Assembly (NCBI RefSeq): GCF_024435355.1
Contig: NZ_JAMJWG010000005.1
Span: 62,001-126,000 of the forward strand
Origin: Streptomyces odontomachi
GTDB taxonomy: Bacteria > Actinomycetota > Actinomycetes > Streptomycetales > Streptomycetaceae
Direction of reading: 5' to 3'
Length of the DNA: 64,000 bases
The position numbers and the translations under genes are program-made. Below the pieces are notes generated by a model. That model did not search any database, had not been told where the DNA came from, and saw only the letters and a list, made by a program, of their open reading frames with translations. Positions within the stretch are counted from its first letter, which is position 1. Every line of letters begins with the position of its first letter. This document shows, in pieces, positions 8,155 to 19,222 of this stretch.

Positions 8155-9180
8155 TCAGGTCTGCGCGCCGGCGCCCGCGCGGTTCCTGGCGCCCTGCAAC
8201 CAGCCCTGCTCGCCGGCGATCACGCCGGCCTGGAAGCGGCTGCGGGCGCCGAGACGCTCCATCAGCTCGGCCGTGATGCGACGCGAGGTGCGCACCGAGA
8301 TGCCGAGCTTACGGGCCACCGCCTCGTCGGTGTTGCCCTGCGCCAGCAGGCTCAGCACCGCCCGCGCCTGACTGGTCAGACCGGTCGCCGGGTCCACGCC
8401 GGGGGCCGTGCCGTGCGGCGTGGCCTGCTGCCAGACGTGCTCGAACAGCGCGTACAGGGCATCCACCAGGCCGCGACCGTGCAACACCACGGCCCCGGCG
8501 GCGGAGTCCTCCGGGTTGAGCGGGACCATGGCGGTCTGCCGGTCGAAGATGATCATGCGCATCGGCAGGGTCGCCGTGGTGCGGATGCGGGCGCCGATGC
8601 TCACCAGCCAGTCCAGGTGCTCGGCCGTCGCCGCGTCGCTGCGGGCGCTGTGCAGGTAGAGGGTGCGCATGTGGACGCCCCGCTCGATCAGCTCCTTGTC
8701 CAGCGGGCGGGCCGCCGAGCGGTTGTCGTCGGTCTGCGGGCCGCCGGGTGCGAAGCCGACCAGATCGCTGCGGCAGTCGTAGGTGAGCTCCTTCAGCCGC
8801 ATCCGGATCTCGTCGAGGCCGGTCAGCCGCTCGATGTCGACGCCGCGGTGCACGTGGGACCACTCGTTGTAGGCGCTGATCAGCTCGTTGACCGCGCGGC
8901 GGCCGTTCGCGATCTCCTCGGCACGACGGGCCAGCTGCGCCTCTTCCTGGGTGAGCAGCGACGACAGGCCCACGCTCGGGTTGACCAGCATCATGCCGCG
9001 GCCGCTGGTGTCACCGCCCTGCACCAGGGCGAGCTGGGCCAGGGCGTCCATGGCGGTCCGAGTCCGCTCGACCGACCAGCCGAGGCTTTCGGCCAGCTCG
9101 ACCACGCCCTTGCCGGGTTGCTGAAGCATCGCCCGGTACATCTCTTCGCCGTCCGCATTGAGGCCGAGTATCCCCAGCAC
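8155..9180 (-). CDS. LuxR-family transcriptional regulator with N-terminal TrmB-like helix-turn-helix
   Basis: A 341-residue regulator. The N-terminal winged-helix region (residues 1-65, 'YRAMLQQPGKGVVELAESLG') is followed by a central alpha/beta sensory region and a C-terminal LuxR/GerE helix-turn-helix (about residues 275-335, 'LTSQARAVLSLLAQGNTDEA'). This architecture is common in Streptomyces secondary-metabolite clusters. The GTG at 9178-9180 is preferred because AAGGGGG lies 5 bases upstream and homologous proteins characteristically begin at 'LGILGLNADGEEMYRAML'; longer frames reaching 9399 lack such a site and overlap the divergent small gene. No Walker motifs are present, so it is not a LAL regulator. 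It is likely the cluster-situated regulator. Confidence 0.85.
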   Translation of the reverse strand: MLGILGLNADGEEMYRAMLQQPGKGVVELAESLGWSVERTRTAMDALAQLALVQGGDTSGRGMMLVNPSVGLSSLLTQEEAQLARRAEEIANGRRAVNELISAYNEWSHVHRGVDIERLTGLDEIRMRLKELTYDCRSDLVGFAPGGPQTDDNRSAARPLDKELIERGVHMRTLYLHSARSDAATAEHLDWLVSIGARIRTTATLPMRMIIFDRQTAMVPLNPEDSAAGAVVLHGRGLVDALYALFEHVWQQATPHGTAPGVDPATGLTSQARAVLSLLAQGNTDEAVARKLGISVRTSRRITAELMERLGARSRFQAGVIAGEQGWLQGARNRAGAGAQT

Positions 9181-9361
9181 GTCGTCCCCCTTCACCAAGC
9201 GTCGCCCTAAGGCGCGCTCCCCCTGTGCCCTGATGGGCGCTCCTCGTCGCAGGTGTCCTGATCGCCGGGGAAGCGTACGGCTGTAAGGGGTGTGTGAAGC
9301 AGTGGTGTTGGCCTGACTGTGCTCAACCTGTCCCACCCGGCACCGTTTCATGAGGAACCTC

Positions 9362-9616
9362 ATGCACATTGTTTCCTTGCGCCTCTTGCGCGGCACCACC
9401 GTGATCGACTATAGGCAGCTGCGCCGCGCGGTGTACCGAGCGGCCGGCCCCGGCGACGGACTTGAACACGTCTACGTCCAGGACGACTTCGAGGGCGCCG
9501 ATGTGGTGCTCTTCGTGTGCGCCGCGAACGGCCGCAGGGCCGCGGCCCTCGCCGAGCGCATCGTGCACCGGTCGCTCGCCGACGACGAGCTGCTGGGGTG
9601 GCAGGTCGCGGCCTGA
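9362..9616 (+). CDS. Small hypothetical protein (84 residues)
   Basis: I do not recognise this protein. It begins MHIVSLRLLRGTTVIDYRQL and has an amphipathic helix/strand composition without membrane segment or signal peptide. The ATG at 9362 is chosen over the ATG at 9350 because AGGA lies 5 bases upstream and sits inside the alternative. Codon use (G/C at third positions) agrees with a real gene. It is divergent from the LuxR-type regulator, with the two starts 181 bases apart, and is followed by a hairpin terminator. The pattern of a small soluble protein beside a cluster regulator suggests an accessory or regulatory role, but that is only context. Confidence 0.6.
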   Translation: MHIVSLRLLRGTTVIDYRQLRRAVYRAAGPGDGLEHVYVQDDFEGADVVLFVCAANGRRAAALAERIVHRSLADDELLGWQVAA

Positions 9617-9634
9617 GGCCCGCCGTAGCCCCCT

Positions 9635-9667
9635 CGCGCGCGTGTCCGCCTCGTGCGCACGCGCGCG
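9635..9667 (+). terminator. Hairpin terminator after the small gene
   Basis: A 10-bp perfect stem, CGCGCGCGTG at 9635-9644 with its complement at 9658-9667, surrounds a 13-base loop and is followed by a pyrimidine-rich tcttcctc. It starts 19 bases after the stop of the small gene and isolates it from the main biosynthetic operon. Confidence 0.6.
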
Positions 9668-9904
9668 TCTTCCTCGGAAGAGTCAACGTTTCCTGCGGTG
9701 CCTGCGTCTTCATCAATTACGCCTTGGCACAACCCTGTCGTTGCAGGACCCTGTCAAAAGACTGCCGTGACTTCGAATATCGGCTCGCATAAGAATGAAT
9801 GCGCCCGACGGAACTCCTGAGTTATCAGGGGACCAGAGGAACTGTAACAGAACCGAATCCCCCGTTCCGTTCTGATTCTACCGAGCTGAAATGGGAGTTT
9901 CACC
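9668..9904 (+). promoter_or_regulatory. Probable promoter region of the main biosynthetic operon
   Basis: This 237-base stretch is visibly richer in A/T than its surroundings and precedes the run of same-strand genes from 9905 to 31736. It contains the inverted repeat CCTGAgttaTCAGG at 9816-9829. No sigma-70 promoter pair can be named with confidence by eye. It is the only sizeable non-coding space before the NRPS genes, so transcription of the core operon most likely starts here. Confidence 0.5.
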
Positions 9905-10117
9905 ATGAGCGTCACCGGCGGCACCGCAATGAATGCAATAAATGTCACCGCTCTGTCACAGTCACGCAGCACCGTTGTTTCCGTTGCCGCGCATGCCACG
10001 CAATTCTTCGCCGCGGCGTTCTCCCCGGCGGCCGTCGTGGCGGGCGGCACGCGTGGGACCGGCCGCTCCGGGCCGGCGTCCTCGGCCCCCGCACTGCTCG
10101 AACCCGGCTGGCAGTGA
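9905..10117 (+). CDS. Small hypothetical protein (70 residues)
   Basis: The ATG at 9905 follows GGGAG by 7 bases, a convincing ribosome site, in the leader of the main operon. The 70-residue product is rich in Ala, Ser, Thr and Val, with a hydrophobic stretch around residues 25-45 and a Gly/Ser/Pro/Arg-rich tail. I recognise no family. It has few charged residues and no Cys cluster, so there is no evidence that it is a precursor peptide. It may be a leader peptide controlling expression of the Dap synthase 70 bases downstream, a small membrane-associated factor, or a chance frame. Confidence 0.4.
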   Translation: MSVTGGTAMNAINVTALSQSRSTVVSVAAHATQFFAAAFSPAAVVAGGTRGTGRSGPASSAPALLEPGWQ

Positions 10118-10131
10118 GCGGCGCAGGCCGC

Positions 10132-10171
10132 ACGGACAGCGGATCAGTGGATTGCGATTACGGACAGCGGA
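10132..10171 (+). repeat. Pair of 12-bp direct repeats before the Dap synthase gene
   Basis: ACGGACAGCGGA occurs at 10132-10143 and again at 10160-10171, with starts 28 bases apart. The second copy ends just before the ribosome site of the SbnA-like gene. Spacing near three helical turns is compatible with a regulator binding both copies on one face, but a chance duplication is possible. Confidence 0.45.
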
Positions 10172-10187
10172 CCTAAGGACCACGATC

Positions 10188-11192
10188 GTGCCCATCATCA
10201 GCGCTCCCCAGGACTTCCACGAGGACGAGCTCTTCGTCGACCTGCGCGAGCTGTACGGCTGGCCCCTGTACCTCAAGTGCGAGGGCTTCAACTTCGCGGG
10301 CTCCGTGAAGATGAAGGCGGCCGGCTCCATGATCGACGCGGCCGAACGGGCCGGCGTCCTGGACCGTGACTCGATCCTGGTGGAGTCCTCGTCCGGCAAC
10401 CTGGGCCTGGCGCTGAGCATGATCTGCGCGGCCCGGGGCTACCGGTTCGTCTGCGTCGTGGACTCCCGGACCAACCTGACCACCCGGCAGGCCATCGAGT
10501 CGCTGGGCGGCGAGGTCCACCTCATCACCGAGGCCAGCGGGCCCGGCGGATTCCTCGGCGCCCGGCTCGAGCACGTACGCCGCCTGGTGGCCGCCGACCC
10601 GCGGCACGTCTGGCTCAACCAGCACGCCAACGCGGACAACTGGAAGGCCCACTACCGCACCACGGCGCCCGCCATCCACCGCCAGTTCCCCGGCCTGCGG
10701 GTGCTGTTCGTCGGCGCGGGCACCACCGGCACCCTGATGGGCTGCGCCCGGTACTTCAAGAACGTGGTCGGCTCCCGGGTCACCGTCGTCGGCGTGGACA
10801 GCGTCGGCTCGGTCACCTTCGGCGGCCGGCCAGGGCCCCGGATGATCCCGGGCCTGGGCGCCGGCGTCCGCCCGCCGATCTTCGACCCGCGGTTCGTGGA
10901 CGACGTGGTCAGCGTGCACGAGGCGGACACCGTCCGCACCTGCCACCGGCTGGCCCGCAGCGGCTTCCTGTTCGGCGGCTCCACCGGAACCGTCGTCACC
11001 GGGGCGCTGCGCTGGCTGGACCGGCACCACCCCGGCGAGGACGTCCCCGCCGTGGCGATCTCGCCCGACCTCGGTGACCGCTACCTCGACACCATCTACC
11101 GGACCGCCTGGGTCCAGGACATCTACGGCCTCGACGAGTGCGCCGCCGCCAGGTCGGCCGGCGCGGACGCCGTCACCCCGGGAGTCAACTGA
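10188..11192 (+). CDS. sbnA: 2,3-diaminopropionate biosynthesis protein, SbnA-like (PLP-dependent)
   Basis: A 334-residue fold type II PLP enzyme of the cysteine-synthase family. The segment '[16 protein letters not shown]' holds the Schiff-base Lys. '[12 protein letters not shown]' binds the substrate carboxylate and '[10 protein letters not shown]' the phosphate. SbnA condenses O-phospho-L-serine with L-glutamate to N-(1-amino-1-carboxy-2-ethyl)-L-glutamate, which SbnB cleaves to L-2,3-diaminopropionate. The GTG at 10188 follows AAGGA by 8 bases. Its stop at 11190-11192 is two bases from the ATG of the first NRPS gene, so precursor supply and assembly are translated from one transcript. The SbnB partner at 2284-3294 supports this role over an ordinary cysteine synthase. 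Confidence 0.88.
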   Translation: MPIISAPQDFHEDELFVDLRELYGWPLYLKCEGFNFAGSVKMKAAGSMIDAAERAGVLDRDSILVESSSGNLGLALSMICAARGYRFVCVVDSRTNLTTRQAIESLGGEVHLITEASGPGGFLGARLEHVRRLVAADPRHVWLNQHANADNWKAHYRTTAPAIHRQFPGLRVLFVGAGTTGTLMGCARYFKNVVGSRVTVVGVDSVGSVTFGGRPGPRMIPGLGAGVRPPIFDPRFVDDVVSVHEADTVRTCHRLARSGFLFGGSTGTVVTGALRWLDRHHPGEDVPAVAISPDLGDRYLDTIYRTAWVQDIYGLDECAAARSAGADAVTPGVN

Positions 11193-11194
11193 CC

Positions 11195-14100
11195 ATGAGT
11201 GAGTCACGTACCCACCACCCCTCGCCCGCCACCGCCCCGGACGGCGGCCCGGCGACCGGCCCCGGTGCCTGCCTGCCGCTGTCCGGAGCGCAGCGGGAGA
11301 TGTGGTACGCCCAGCAGCGCGACCCGGGCAACCCGGTCTTCACGATGGCCGACCACCTCGACCTGACCGGCCCGCTCGACGTGGACCGTTTCGCGCGTGC
11401 CTGGTGGCGGCTGCTGACGGAGACCGAGGCGCTGCGCGCGGTCTTCACCGAGCGCGACGGCGAGCCCGTGCAGACCATCGTGGACCTGGGGGAGCGGGAC
11501 TTCCCCGTCAAGGACCTCACCGGCGAGCGCGACCCGGACGCGGTGTCCCGGCGGCTGATGGCGGCCGACCTGGCGCGCCCCTCGTCGCTCGGCGCCGACG
11601 CGGTCCGCCACGAGCTGCACGTCCTCGGCACCGACCGGCACCGCTTCTACATCTGCGCCAACCACGCCCTGCTGGACGGCTACAGCCGCGGCCCGTTCCT
11701 GACCCGGTTCACGGAGCTGTACGCGGAAGCGGAGGACGGCGCGGAGAGCGCGGGTGCCGGGGCCACCGAAGCCCCCGGCACCGTCGGCACCCCCTTCGCG
11801 CCGCTCGCCGACCTCGCCGCCGACGAGCAGGCGTACCTCTCCTCCGAGCGGTACGCGCGCGACGCGGCCTTCTGGCGCGGGCGGTTCGACGGGGTGCCCG
11901 AGCCGACCCGGCTCTCCCAGCGGCACCCGGGGCACGCCCGGCACAGCCTGCGGCATACGCGGGCGCTGCCCACCACCGTCGTCGAGGGGCTCGGCCGGCT
12001 CGCCTGGCAGCACCGGGTCACGTTGCCGACCGTGCTGATCGCCGCCACCGGCTCCTGCCTCGCACGGCTCACCAGCAACAGCCGCATCCTGCTCACCCTG
12101 CCGGTCACCGCACGCTCCGGCGCGGTGGCCCGCGCGGTGCCCGGCATGCGCGCCAACTTCCTGCCGCTGCCGCTCGACCTGCCGCCCCGGCTGACCCGCG
12201 CCGAGCTGCTGGCGCACGCCGCGGCCGAGATCCGCAGCACCGTGCGCCACCAGGGCTACCGCGCCGGCGAACTCAGCCGTGACCTGGGCCTGACGGGCGA
12301 CGCCGGCACCTCCTTCGGGCCGACCGTGAACGTCCTCCAGGCCGACGCCGACCTGGCGTTCGGCGCCACCACGGCGCGGCTGCACAACCTGTCGACAGGG
12401 CCGGTGCCGGACATCCAGATCCTCTACCTGGACGCCCCGGACGGCAGCTGGACGCTGCGTCTCGACGCCGACCCGACCCGGTACACCGAGGACGAGCTGG
12501 CCGCGCACGCCGACCGGCTCGCCGGCTACCTGGCCGCCTTCGCGCTCGCCCCGGACGACACCGCGCTCGGCACGCTCGACGTCACGCTGCCCGACGAGAA
12601 GCGCCGCGAGCTCACCGACGTCAACGCCACCGTGCGGATCGGCGACTTCGCCGACGTGCCGGCCCGGGTGCGGCAGCTGGCCGCCCGCGCCCCGCAGGCG
12701 GTCGCCGTCGACGACGGCAGCACCTCGCTCAGCTACCAGGCGCTGGTGGGCCGCGCCGACGCGCTGGCCCGCCGGCTGGTCTCATGCGGCTCCGCGTCGG
12801 CGCAGACGCGGAGGTCGGCGCAGGCGGGCGTGCGCACCGGCTCGCTGGTCGCGGTCGCGGCCGACCCGGGCGTGCCGTTCGTCACCGCCGTGCTGGGCGT
12901 GCTCACCGCGGGCGCCGCCTGGGTGCCGCTGGACGTGCGCGCCCCCGAGGCGCGCTGCGCCGCGCTGCTCGCCGACAGCGGTGCCGAGGTGCTGCTGTAC
13001 GGTCCCGGCCAGCGTGAGTACGCCGAGCGGCTGGTCCAGGCCGCCGTCGCAGCGCACGGCGACGGCCCGCGTCTGCTGCCCATCGAGGACGTCTCGGCCG
13101 CCGCAACCGCCACCGGCGCCTTCGCGCCGGTCCGCACGTCCGGCGACGACCTGGCGTACGTGATCTTCACCTCGGGCTCCACGGGCAAGCCGAAGGGTGC
13201 CATGGTGCACCGCGCCGGCATGGCCAACCACCTGCACGCCAAGATCGACGACCTGGGCCTGACGGTCACCGACACCATCGTCCACAACGCCCCGGTCACG
13301 TTCGACATCTCCGTCTGGCAGATGCTCTCCGCGCTGGTCACCGGCGGCTGCACACGGGTCGTCACGCACGAGGTCGCGGCCGACCCGAAGGCACTGTTCG
13401 CGCTGGTGGACGCCGAGTCGATCACCATCCTCGAAGTGGTGCCGTCGCTGCTGCGGGTGGCCCTGGACGACTGGGACGCCGGCTCGCAGCTGCCGTCGCT
13501 GGCCACCCTGCGCCGCCTCGTCGTCACCGGCGAGGCGCTGCCGCCCGACCTGTGCCGCCGCTGGCTCGCCTACTTCCCCGGCATCCCGCTGGTCAACGCG
13601 TACGGCCCGACCGAGTGCTCCGACGACGTCACGCACGCCGTCATCGACACCGGAACCGATGTGGGCGGAGCCCGCGCCCCGATCGGCAGCGCCATCCGCA
13701 ACACCCGGCTCTACGTGCTCGGCGACGGCCTGCGCCCGGTGCCCGCCGGGGTCCCGGGCGAGCTGTACGTGGGCGGGGTCGGTGTCGGCCGCGGCTATCT
13801 GCGCGAGGCGCGGCGCACCGCGCTGGCGTTCCTCGCCGACCCGTACGCGCCGCAGCCGGGCGCCCGGATGTACCGCACCGGCGACCGGGTGCGCCGGCTG
13901 CCGGACGGGCAGCTGGAGTTCCTGGAGCGGGTCGACCACCAGGTCAAGATCCGCGGGCACCGTATCGAGCTGGGCGAGGTGGAGGCCGCGCTGCGCGCCG
14001 TCGACGGCGTCACCGACGCGGCGGTCGCCGTCGCCCCGGACAGCGCCGGCACCAGCCGGCTCGCCGGCTACCTGGCCGGGGACGTGGACCCCGCCGAGGT

Positions 14101-17100
14101 GAAGGCACGCCTCGCAGCGGTGCTGCCGGACTACATGGTGCCCAGCGCCTTCGTGCTGCTGGAGCGGCTGCCGCTCACCCCGAACGGCAAGGTGGACCGC
14201 AAGGCGCTGCCCGCGCCCGAGTTCGGCGCCGCACGGCAGGAGGGCGCTGCGCCCACCACGCCCCTCCAGGAGGCGCTGTGCGCGGTCTTCGCCGAGGTGC
14301 TGGGCGTCGAACGGGTCGGTGTCCACGACGACTTCTTCGACCTGGGCGGCCACTCGCTGCTCGCGACCCGCGCGGTCGGCCGGATCCGGGTCGGGCTCGG
14401 CGTCGAGGTGCCGGTGCGCACCCTGTTCGACAGACCGACGGTGGCGCAGCTCGCCACCGAGCTGGGCGACGGGGCGACCGACGGGCAGGGCGCCGGGCCG
14501 GGCGGGCAGGCCGACGTACGACCCCCGCTGACGGCGCGTGAGCGGCCCGAGCAGCTGCCGCTGTCGTTCGCGCAGCAGCGGCTGTGGTTCCTGCGCCATC
14601 TGGACGGCGAGGCCGCCACGTACCACCTGCCGCGCGCGATCCGGCTCACCGGCCGGCTGGACGCCGCCGCCCTCCAGGACGCCTTGGAGGACGTGCTGGC
14701 CCGCCATGAGTCGTTGCGCACCGTCTTCCCCGAGGAGGCCGGCACCGCGCTCCAGCTGGTGCTCGCGCCCGAGCAGGCCAGGGTGCCGCTACCGGTGACG
14801 GACTGCCGGGGCACCGACCCGCGTGACCTGGACGCGCTGCTCGCCGAGCACGCCGCCCGTCCCTTCGACCTGACGCGGGAAGTGCCGCTGCGGGCCGAGC
14901 TGTTCGCGCTCGGTGCCGACGAGCACGTCCTGCTCGTGGTGCTGCACCACATCGCCGGAGACGGCTGGTCCGTGCTGCCGCTCGCACAGGACCTGCGCGC
15001 CGCGTACGCGGCGCGGGTGCGCGGTGCGGCGCCCGACCTTCCGCCGCTCGCGGTGCAGTACGCCGACTACGCGCTCTGGCAGCGCGAGCTGCTGGGCGAC
15101 GCGTCCGACCCGGACTCGCTGGCCGGCCGGCAGCTCGCGTACTGGAAGGAGACGCTCAACGGGCTGCCCGACGGCCTGGAGCTGCCGTGCGACTTCGCGC
15201 GGCCCGCGGTGCCCAGCTACCGGGGCGGCCAGGTGCCGTTCGAGCTGGGTCCGCGGGCGCACGAGGCGGCGGTGCGGCTGGCGCGGGCGAGCGGCGCGAG
15301 CGTGTTCATGGTGGTGCAGTCGGCGCTCGCGGTGCTGCTGCGCACGCTGGGCGCGGGCGACGACATCCCGCTCGGCTCCCCGGTCGCCGGCCGTACCGAC
15401 GCCGCCCTCGAGCACCAGATCGGCTTCTTCGTGAACACGCTGGTGTTGCGTACCGACGTCTCCGGCGACCCCACCTTCCGCGACCTGCTGGCCCGCACCC
15501 GGGCCGCCGACCTGGGGGCCTACGCGCACCAGGACGTGCCGTTCGAGTGGCTGGTGGACGCGCTGCGGCCGAACCGGTCGCTGGCCCGGCAGCCGTTGTT
15601 CCAGGTGATGCTGGCGTTCCAGAACAACGCGGACGCACGCATCGAGCTGCCGGGACTCGGCACCGAGGTGTCCACCGTCGCCACCGGCACCGCCCGCTTC
15701 GACCTGGCCTTCGAGATCGCCGAGCGGCACGACGACGGCGGCTCCGCCGCCGGGCTCACCGGCATCCTGGAGTACGCATCCGACCTGTACACCGAAGCCT
15801 CGGCCGCCCGGATCAGCGAGCGCCTGGCGCATCTGCTGCTCCGGCTCACCGCCGAGCCCGACCTCCCGCTCAGCCGGATCGACGCGCTGCTGCCCGGCGA
15901 GGGCGAGCGGCTGCTGGCGGAGTTCAGCGGCGGAAGCGTGCCGGGCGCCGAGCCTGCGACCGTGCCGGCGCTGTTCGCGGCACGTGCCGCCGCCGTGCCC
16001 GGTGCGCCCGCGCTGCTGTACCAGGGCCGTGAGGTGGCTTACGGGGACCTGCTCGCGCGCGTGAACCGGTTCGCCCGCCACCTGGCCGACCGCGGCGTCG
16101 GTCCCGGCTCCGTGGTGGCCCTGATGGTGCCCCGTTCGCCCGAGATGGTGACCGCGGCCCTCGGCGTGCTCACCGCGGGCGCCGTGTACCTGCCCGTCGA
16201 CCCGGCCTACCCGGACGACCGCATCGCGTACATGATCGAGAACGCCCGTCCGGCCGTCGTCGTCACCACCACGGCGATCCGGCACCGGGTGCCCGCGGGC
16301 GCCCCCGTGCTCGTCCTCGACGACCCGGCGACCGTCGCGCAGATCGCCGCGCATGACCTCACCGCGCCGACCGTGCCGCTCACGCCCGCGAGCCCGGCGT
16401 ACCTCATCTACACCTCCGGTTCGACGGGCCGCCCCAAGGGCGTGCTGGTCGGGCACCGTTCGGTGGCGGCGCTGGTCGCCGAGGGGCGCAGGTTCGGGGT
16501 GCGGCAGGGCACCCGGGTGCTCCAGTTCGCCGCGCTCAGCTTCGACGCCGCGGCCTGGGAGCTGTGCACCACGCTGACCGTCGGCGGCACGCTCGTGCTG
16601 CCCGACGACATCGAGCGCACCCCGGGCGAGCCGCTCGCCGACTTCGTCACCCGGGCCCGGATCGACGTGATGTGCCTGCCGCCCGCGGTGCTGACCGCCT
16701 GGCCCGAGGACCGCGGCATGCCCGCCGGGGTCACCGTGATCACCGCCGGTGAGGCCTGCCCGCCGGAGCTGGTGCGCCGCTGGGCCGCCGCCACCCGGAT
16801 GCTGAACGCCTACGGGCCCACCGAGACCACCGTCTGCGCCACCGTCAGCGAGCCCCTGACCGGGGGCAAGCCACCGATCGGCCGCCCGCTCGCGGGCACC
16901 GCCGTGTACGTGCTCTCTCCCGCGCTGACGCCGGTTCCGGTGGGCGTCACCGGGGAGCTGTACGTGGGCGGCGCCGGTCTCGCGCTGGGGTACCTGGGGC
17001 GCCCGGGGCTGACCGCGACGCGGTTCACCGCCGACCCGTTCGGTGCGCCGGGGGCGCGTATGTACCGCACCGGTGACCTGGTGCGGTGGCTGCCCGACGG

Positions 17101-19222
17101 CCGTCTCGAGTACGTCGGACGGGCCGACGACCAGGTGAAGATCCGCGGGTTCCGGGTGGAGCCCGGCGAGATCGAGACGGCGCTGCTGGGCCACCCGGGC
17201 GTGGCACGCGCGGTCGTCGTGGTCCGCGAGGACCGCCCCGGCGACAAGCGGCTCACCGGGTACGTCGTGCCGGCCGGCGACGCGCCGTCCGTCCAGGAGC
17301 TGAAGTCGCACGTCGCGGCCTCGCTGCCGGACTACATGGTGCCCGCGGCGATCGTCACGCTGGAGGAGCTGCCGCTCACCGGCAACGGCAAGGTGGACCG
17401 CAAGGCGCTGCCCGCGCCGCAGGCCGCCCCGGTCGACGAGGCCACCGCGGGACCCGGGCCGCGCACCGCCCAGGAAGAGGCGCTGTGCGGGGTGTTCGCG
17501 CAGGTGCTGGGCCTCACGAAGGTGGGCGCGCAGAGCGACTTCTTCGACCTCGGCGGTGACTCGATCAGCTCCATCCAGCTGGTCAGCCGGGCCCGCACCG
17601 CCGGCCTGGTGATCACCGCGCAGGACGTCTTCACGCACCGCACCCCGGCGGCCCTGGCGAGCGCCGCACGGCCCGCCGGGACCGGCGCGAACGCGCCCCG
17701 GGTGCGTGGTACCGACGACGGCGTGGGCACCTTCCGGCCGACCCCGATCATGCACTGGCTGCGCGACCTGGGCGGCCCGATGCACGGCTTCCACCAGGCC
17801 GTCGTGGTGCGCACCCCGGCCGACGCCACCCGGCCGCTGCTGGCCGAGGCGCTGCAAACGGTGATCGACCACCACGACGCGCTGCGCATGATCCTGGACG
17901 TCTCCCCCGAGGACGGCGGTTGGACGCTGCGGGTGCGCGAGCGCGGCACGGTGCAGGCCCGCTGGCTGCTCGACCTGCACAGCACCGCCGGCCTTCCGGA
18001 CGACGCCGTGGCGGCGCTGGTGCGGCGGCAGGCGACGGCCGCGCAGGCGTCGCTGGCGCCCACCGACGGCGCGATGCTGCGGGCCATCTGGCTGGAGGCC
18101 GGGGCCGGCCGCCCCGGACGGCTGGTGCTGACCCTGCACCACCTGGTCGTGGACGGGGTGTCCTGGCGGATCCTGGTGGAGGACCTGGCCGAGGCCTACG
18201 CGGCAGCCGCCGCAGGCCGGCCGGCCCGGCTGCGCCCGGTCGGCACCTCGCTGCGGCACTGGGCTGGCCTGCTCGCCGAGGAGGCCGCCGGCGAGGCACG
18301 CCGCGCCGAACTGCCGCTGTGGCGCTCGACGCAGGAGCTCGCCGAGAGCGTGCCGGCGATCGGCGCCGCACCGCTCGACCCCACCCGCGACATCACCGCA
18401 ACCTCCCGCTCCCTGCGCCTGACCCTGGACCGGGCCACCACCCAGGCCGTCCTCACCGAGGTGCCGACCGCGTACCACACCGAGGTCAACGACGTGATGC
18501 TGACCGCGCTCGCGCTGGCCGTCGGGGACTGGCGCAGCCGGCGCGGCCAGCGTGTCCGGCAGGATGACGCGCTGCTGGTGGAGCTGGAGGGACACGGCCG
18601 CGAGGAGTTCGCCGAGGGCGTGGACCTGTCCCGCACCGTCGGCTGGTTCACCACCGCCTACCCGGTACGGCTCGACCTCGGGCCGATCGACGCCGCCGAC
18701 GCGTGGGAGGGCGGCCCGGCCGCCGGGCAGGCCCTGAAGCGGGTCAAGGAACAGCTGCGGGCGCTGCCCGACCACGGCCTCGGGCACGGCCTGCTGCGCC
18801 ATCTGGCGGGCCTGCCCGAACTGGCCGGCCGCCGCCCCGAGCTGGGCTTCAACTACCTGGGCCGGCTGCCGGCACCCACCGAGGAGGACTGGGCGCCCAC
18901 GCCCGAGTCCGCCGACGTCGCGGCCGGCGCCGACGCCGCGATGCCGCTGCCGCACGCGCTCGGCGTCAACGCGTTCACCGAGGACGGGCCCGCCGGGCCG
19001 CGCCTGGTGGCCACCTGGACCTGGGCCGCCGATGTGCTCACCCACACCGACGTGCACGACCTCGCGCAGTCGTGGTTCCGGGCGCTCGGCGCCCTGGTCA
19101 CGCACGCCCGGCGGCCCGACGCGGGCGGCCACACACCGTCCGACGTGGAGCTGGTGCGGCTCACCCAGGACGAGATCGACGCTTTCGAGAAGGAAATGGA
19201 CGAATGGGGGGCCGCACTGTGA
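11195..19222 (+). CDS. Non-ribosomal peptide synthetase, modules 1-2 (C-A-T-C-A-T-E)
   Basis: A 2675-residue synthetase. C1 has a variant core motif NHALLDG (N156, H157), which keeps the second His and may acylate the first residue. A1 has core A4 'FDISVW' at 703, then '[11 protein letters not shown]' near 801; the eight-residue pocket code read by eye is D-I-W-E-V-T-A-D-D-K, acidic at three positions and so fit for a cationic side chain, probably Dap. T1 carries Ser1054 in LGGHSL. C2 has HHIAGDG at 1251. A2 code is D-A-W-C-I-A-A-V-C-K, close to the gramicidin S Phe code. T2 carries Ser2123 in LGGDSI. The epimerisation domain has HHLVVDG at 2315, so residue 2 should be released as D. The C-terminal helix is docking-like. 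GGGAG precedes the ATG. It overlaps the next synthetase gene (GTGA). Confidence 0.95.
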   Translation: MSESRTHHPSPATAPDGGPATGPGACLPLSGAQREMWYAQQRDPGNPVFTMADHLDLTGPLDVDRFARAWWRLLTETEALRAVFTERDGEPVQTIVDLGERDFPVKDLTGERDPDAVSRRLMAADLARPSSLGADAVRHELHVLGTDRHRFYICANHALLDGYSRGPFLTRFTELYAEAEDGAESAGAGATEAPGTVGTPFAPLADLAADEQAYLSSERYARDAAFWRGRFDGVPEPTRLSQRHPGHARHSLRHTRALPTTVVEGLGRLAWQHRVTLPTVLIAATGSCLARLTSNSRILLTLPVTARSGAVARAVPGMRANFLPLPLDLPPRLTRAELLAHAAAEIRSTVRHQGYRAGELSRDLGLTGDAGTSFGPTVNVLQADADLAFGATTARLHNLSTGPVPDIQILYLDAPDGSWTLRLDADPTRYTEDELAAHADRLAGYLAAFALAPDDTALGTLDVTLPDEKRRELTDVNATVRIGDFADVPARVRQLAARAPQAVAVDDGSTSLSYQALVGRADALARRLVSCGSASAQTRRSAQAGVRTGSLVAVAADPGVPFVTAVLGVLTAGAAWVPLDVRAPEARCAALLADSGAEVLLYGPGQREYAERLVQAAVAAHGDGPRLLPIEDVSAAATATGAFAPVRTSGDDLAYVIFTSGSTGKPKGAMVHRAGMANHLHAKIDDLGLTVTDTIVHNAPVTFDISVWQMLSALVTGGCTRVVTHEVAADPKALFALVDAESITILEVVPSLLRVALDDWDAGSQLPSLATLRRLVVTGEALPPDLCRRWLAYFPGIPLVNAYGPTECSDDVTHAVIDTGTDVGGARAPIGSAIRNTRLYVLGDGLRPVPAGVPGELYVGGVGVGRGYLREARRTALAFLADPYAPQPGARMYRTGDRVRRLPDGQLEFLERVDHQVKIRGHRIELGEVEAALRAVDGVTDAAVAVAPDSAGTSRLAGYLAGDVDPAEVKARLAAVLPDYMVPSAFVLLERLPLTPNGKVDRKALPAPEFGAARQEGAAPTTPLQEALCAVFAEVLGVERVGVHDDFFDLGGHSLLATRAVGRIRVGLGVEVPVRTLFDRPTVAQLATELGDGATDGQGAGPGGQADVRPPLTARERPEQLPLSFAQQRLWFLRHLDGEAATYHLPRAIRLTGRLDAAALQDALEDVLARHESLRTVFPEEAGTALQLVLAPEQARVPLPVTDCRGTDPRDLDALLAEHAARPFDLTREVPLRAELFALGADEHVLLVVLHHIAGDGWSVLPLAQDLRAAYAARVRGAAPDLPPLAVQYADYALWQRELLGDASDPDSLAGRQLAYWKETLNGLPDGLELPCDFARPAVPSYRGGQVPFELGPRAHEAAVRLARASGASVFMVVQSALAVLLRTLGAGDDIPLGSPVAGRTDAALEHQIGFFVNTLVLRTDVSGDPTFRDLLARTRAADLGAYAHQDVPFEWLVDALRPNRSLARQPLFQVMLAFQNNADARIELPGLGTEVSTVATGTARFDLAFEIAERHDDGGSAAGLTGILEYASDLYTEASAARISERLAHLLLRLTAEPDLPLSRIDALLPGEGERLLAEFSGGSVPGAEPATVPALFAARAAAVPGAPALLYQGREVAYGDLLARVNRFARHLADRGVGPGSVVALMVPRSPEMVTAALGVLTAGAVYLPVDPAYPDDRIAYMIENARPAVVVTTTAIRHRVPAGAPVLVLDDPATVAQIAAHDLTAPTVPLTPASPAYLIYTSGSTGRPKGVLVGHRSVAALVAEGRRFGVRQGTRVLQFAALSFDAAAWELCTTLTVGGTLVLPDDIERTPGEPLADFVTRARIDVMCLPPAVLTAWPEDRGMPAGVTVITAGEACPPELVRRWAAATRMLNAYGPTETTVCATVSEPLTGGKPPIGRPLAGTAVYVLSPALTPVPVGVTGELYVGGAGLALGYLGRPGLTATRFTADPFGAPGARMYRTGDLVRWLPDGRLEYVGRADDQVKIRGFRVEPGEIETALLGHPGVARAVVVVREDRPGDKRLTGYVVPAGDAPSVQELKSHVAASLPDYMVPAAIVTLEELPLTGNGKVDRKALPAPQAAPVDEATAGPGPRTAQEEALCGVFAQVLGLTKVGAQSDFFDLGGDSISSIQLVSRARTAGLVITAQDVFTHRTPAALASAARPAGTGANAPRVRGTDDGVGTFRPTPIMHWLRDLGGPMHGFHQAVVVRTPADATRPLLAEALQTVIDHHDALRMILDVSPEDGGWTLRVRERGTVQARWLLDLHSTAGLPDDAVAALVRRQATAAQASLAPTDGAMLRAIWLEAGAGRPGRLVLTLHHLVVDGVSWRILVEDLAEAYAAAAAGRPARLRPVGTSLRHWAGLLAEEAAGEARRAELPLWRSTQELAESVPAIGAAPLDPTRDITATSRSLRLTLDRATTQAVLTEVPTAYHTEVNDVMLTALALAVGDWRSRRGQRVRQDDALLVELEGHGREEFAEGVDLSRTVGWFTTAYPVRLDLGPIDAADAWEGGPAAGQALKRVKEQLRALPDHGLGHGLLRHLAGLPELAGRRPELGFNYLGRLPAPTEEDWAPTPESADVAAGADAAMPLPHALGVNAFTEDGPAGPRLVATWTWAADVLTHTDVHDLAQSWFRALGALVTHARRPDAGGHTPSDVELVRLTQDEIDAFEKEMDEWGAAL

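Noticed and set aside
9905..10117. The 70-residue frame as a RiPP precursor
   Set aside because: No processing enzymes (lanthionine synthetase, YcaO, radical SAM, ATP-grasp) lie nearby and there is no Cys/Ser-rich core or cleavage motif. Kept only as an unknown small protein.
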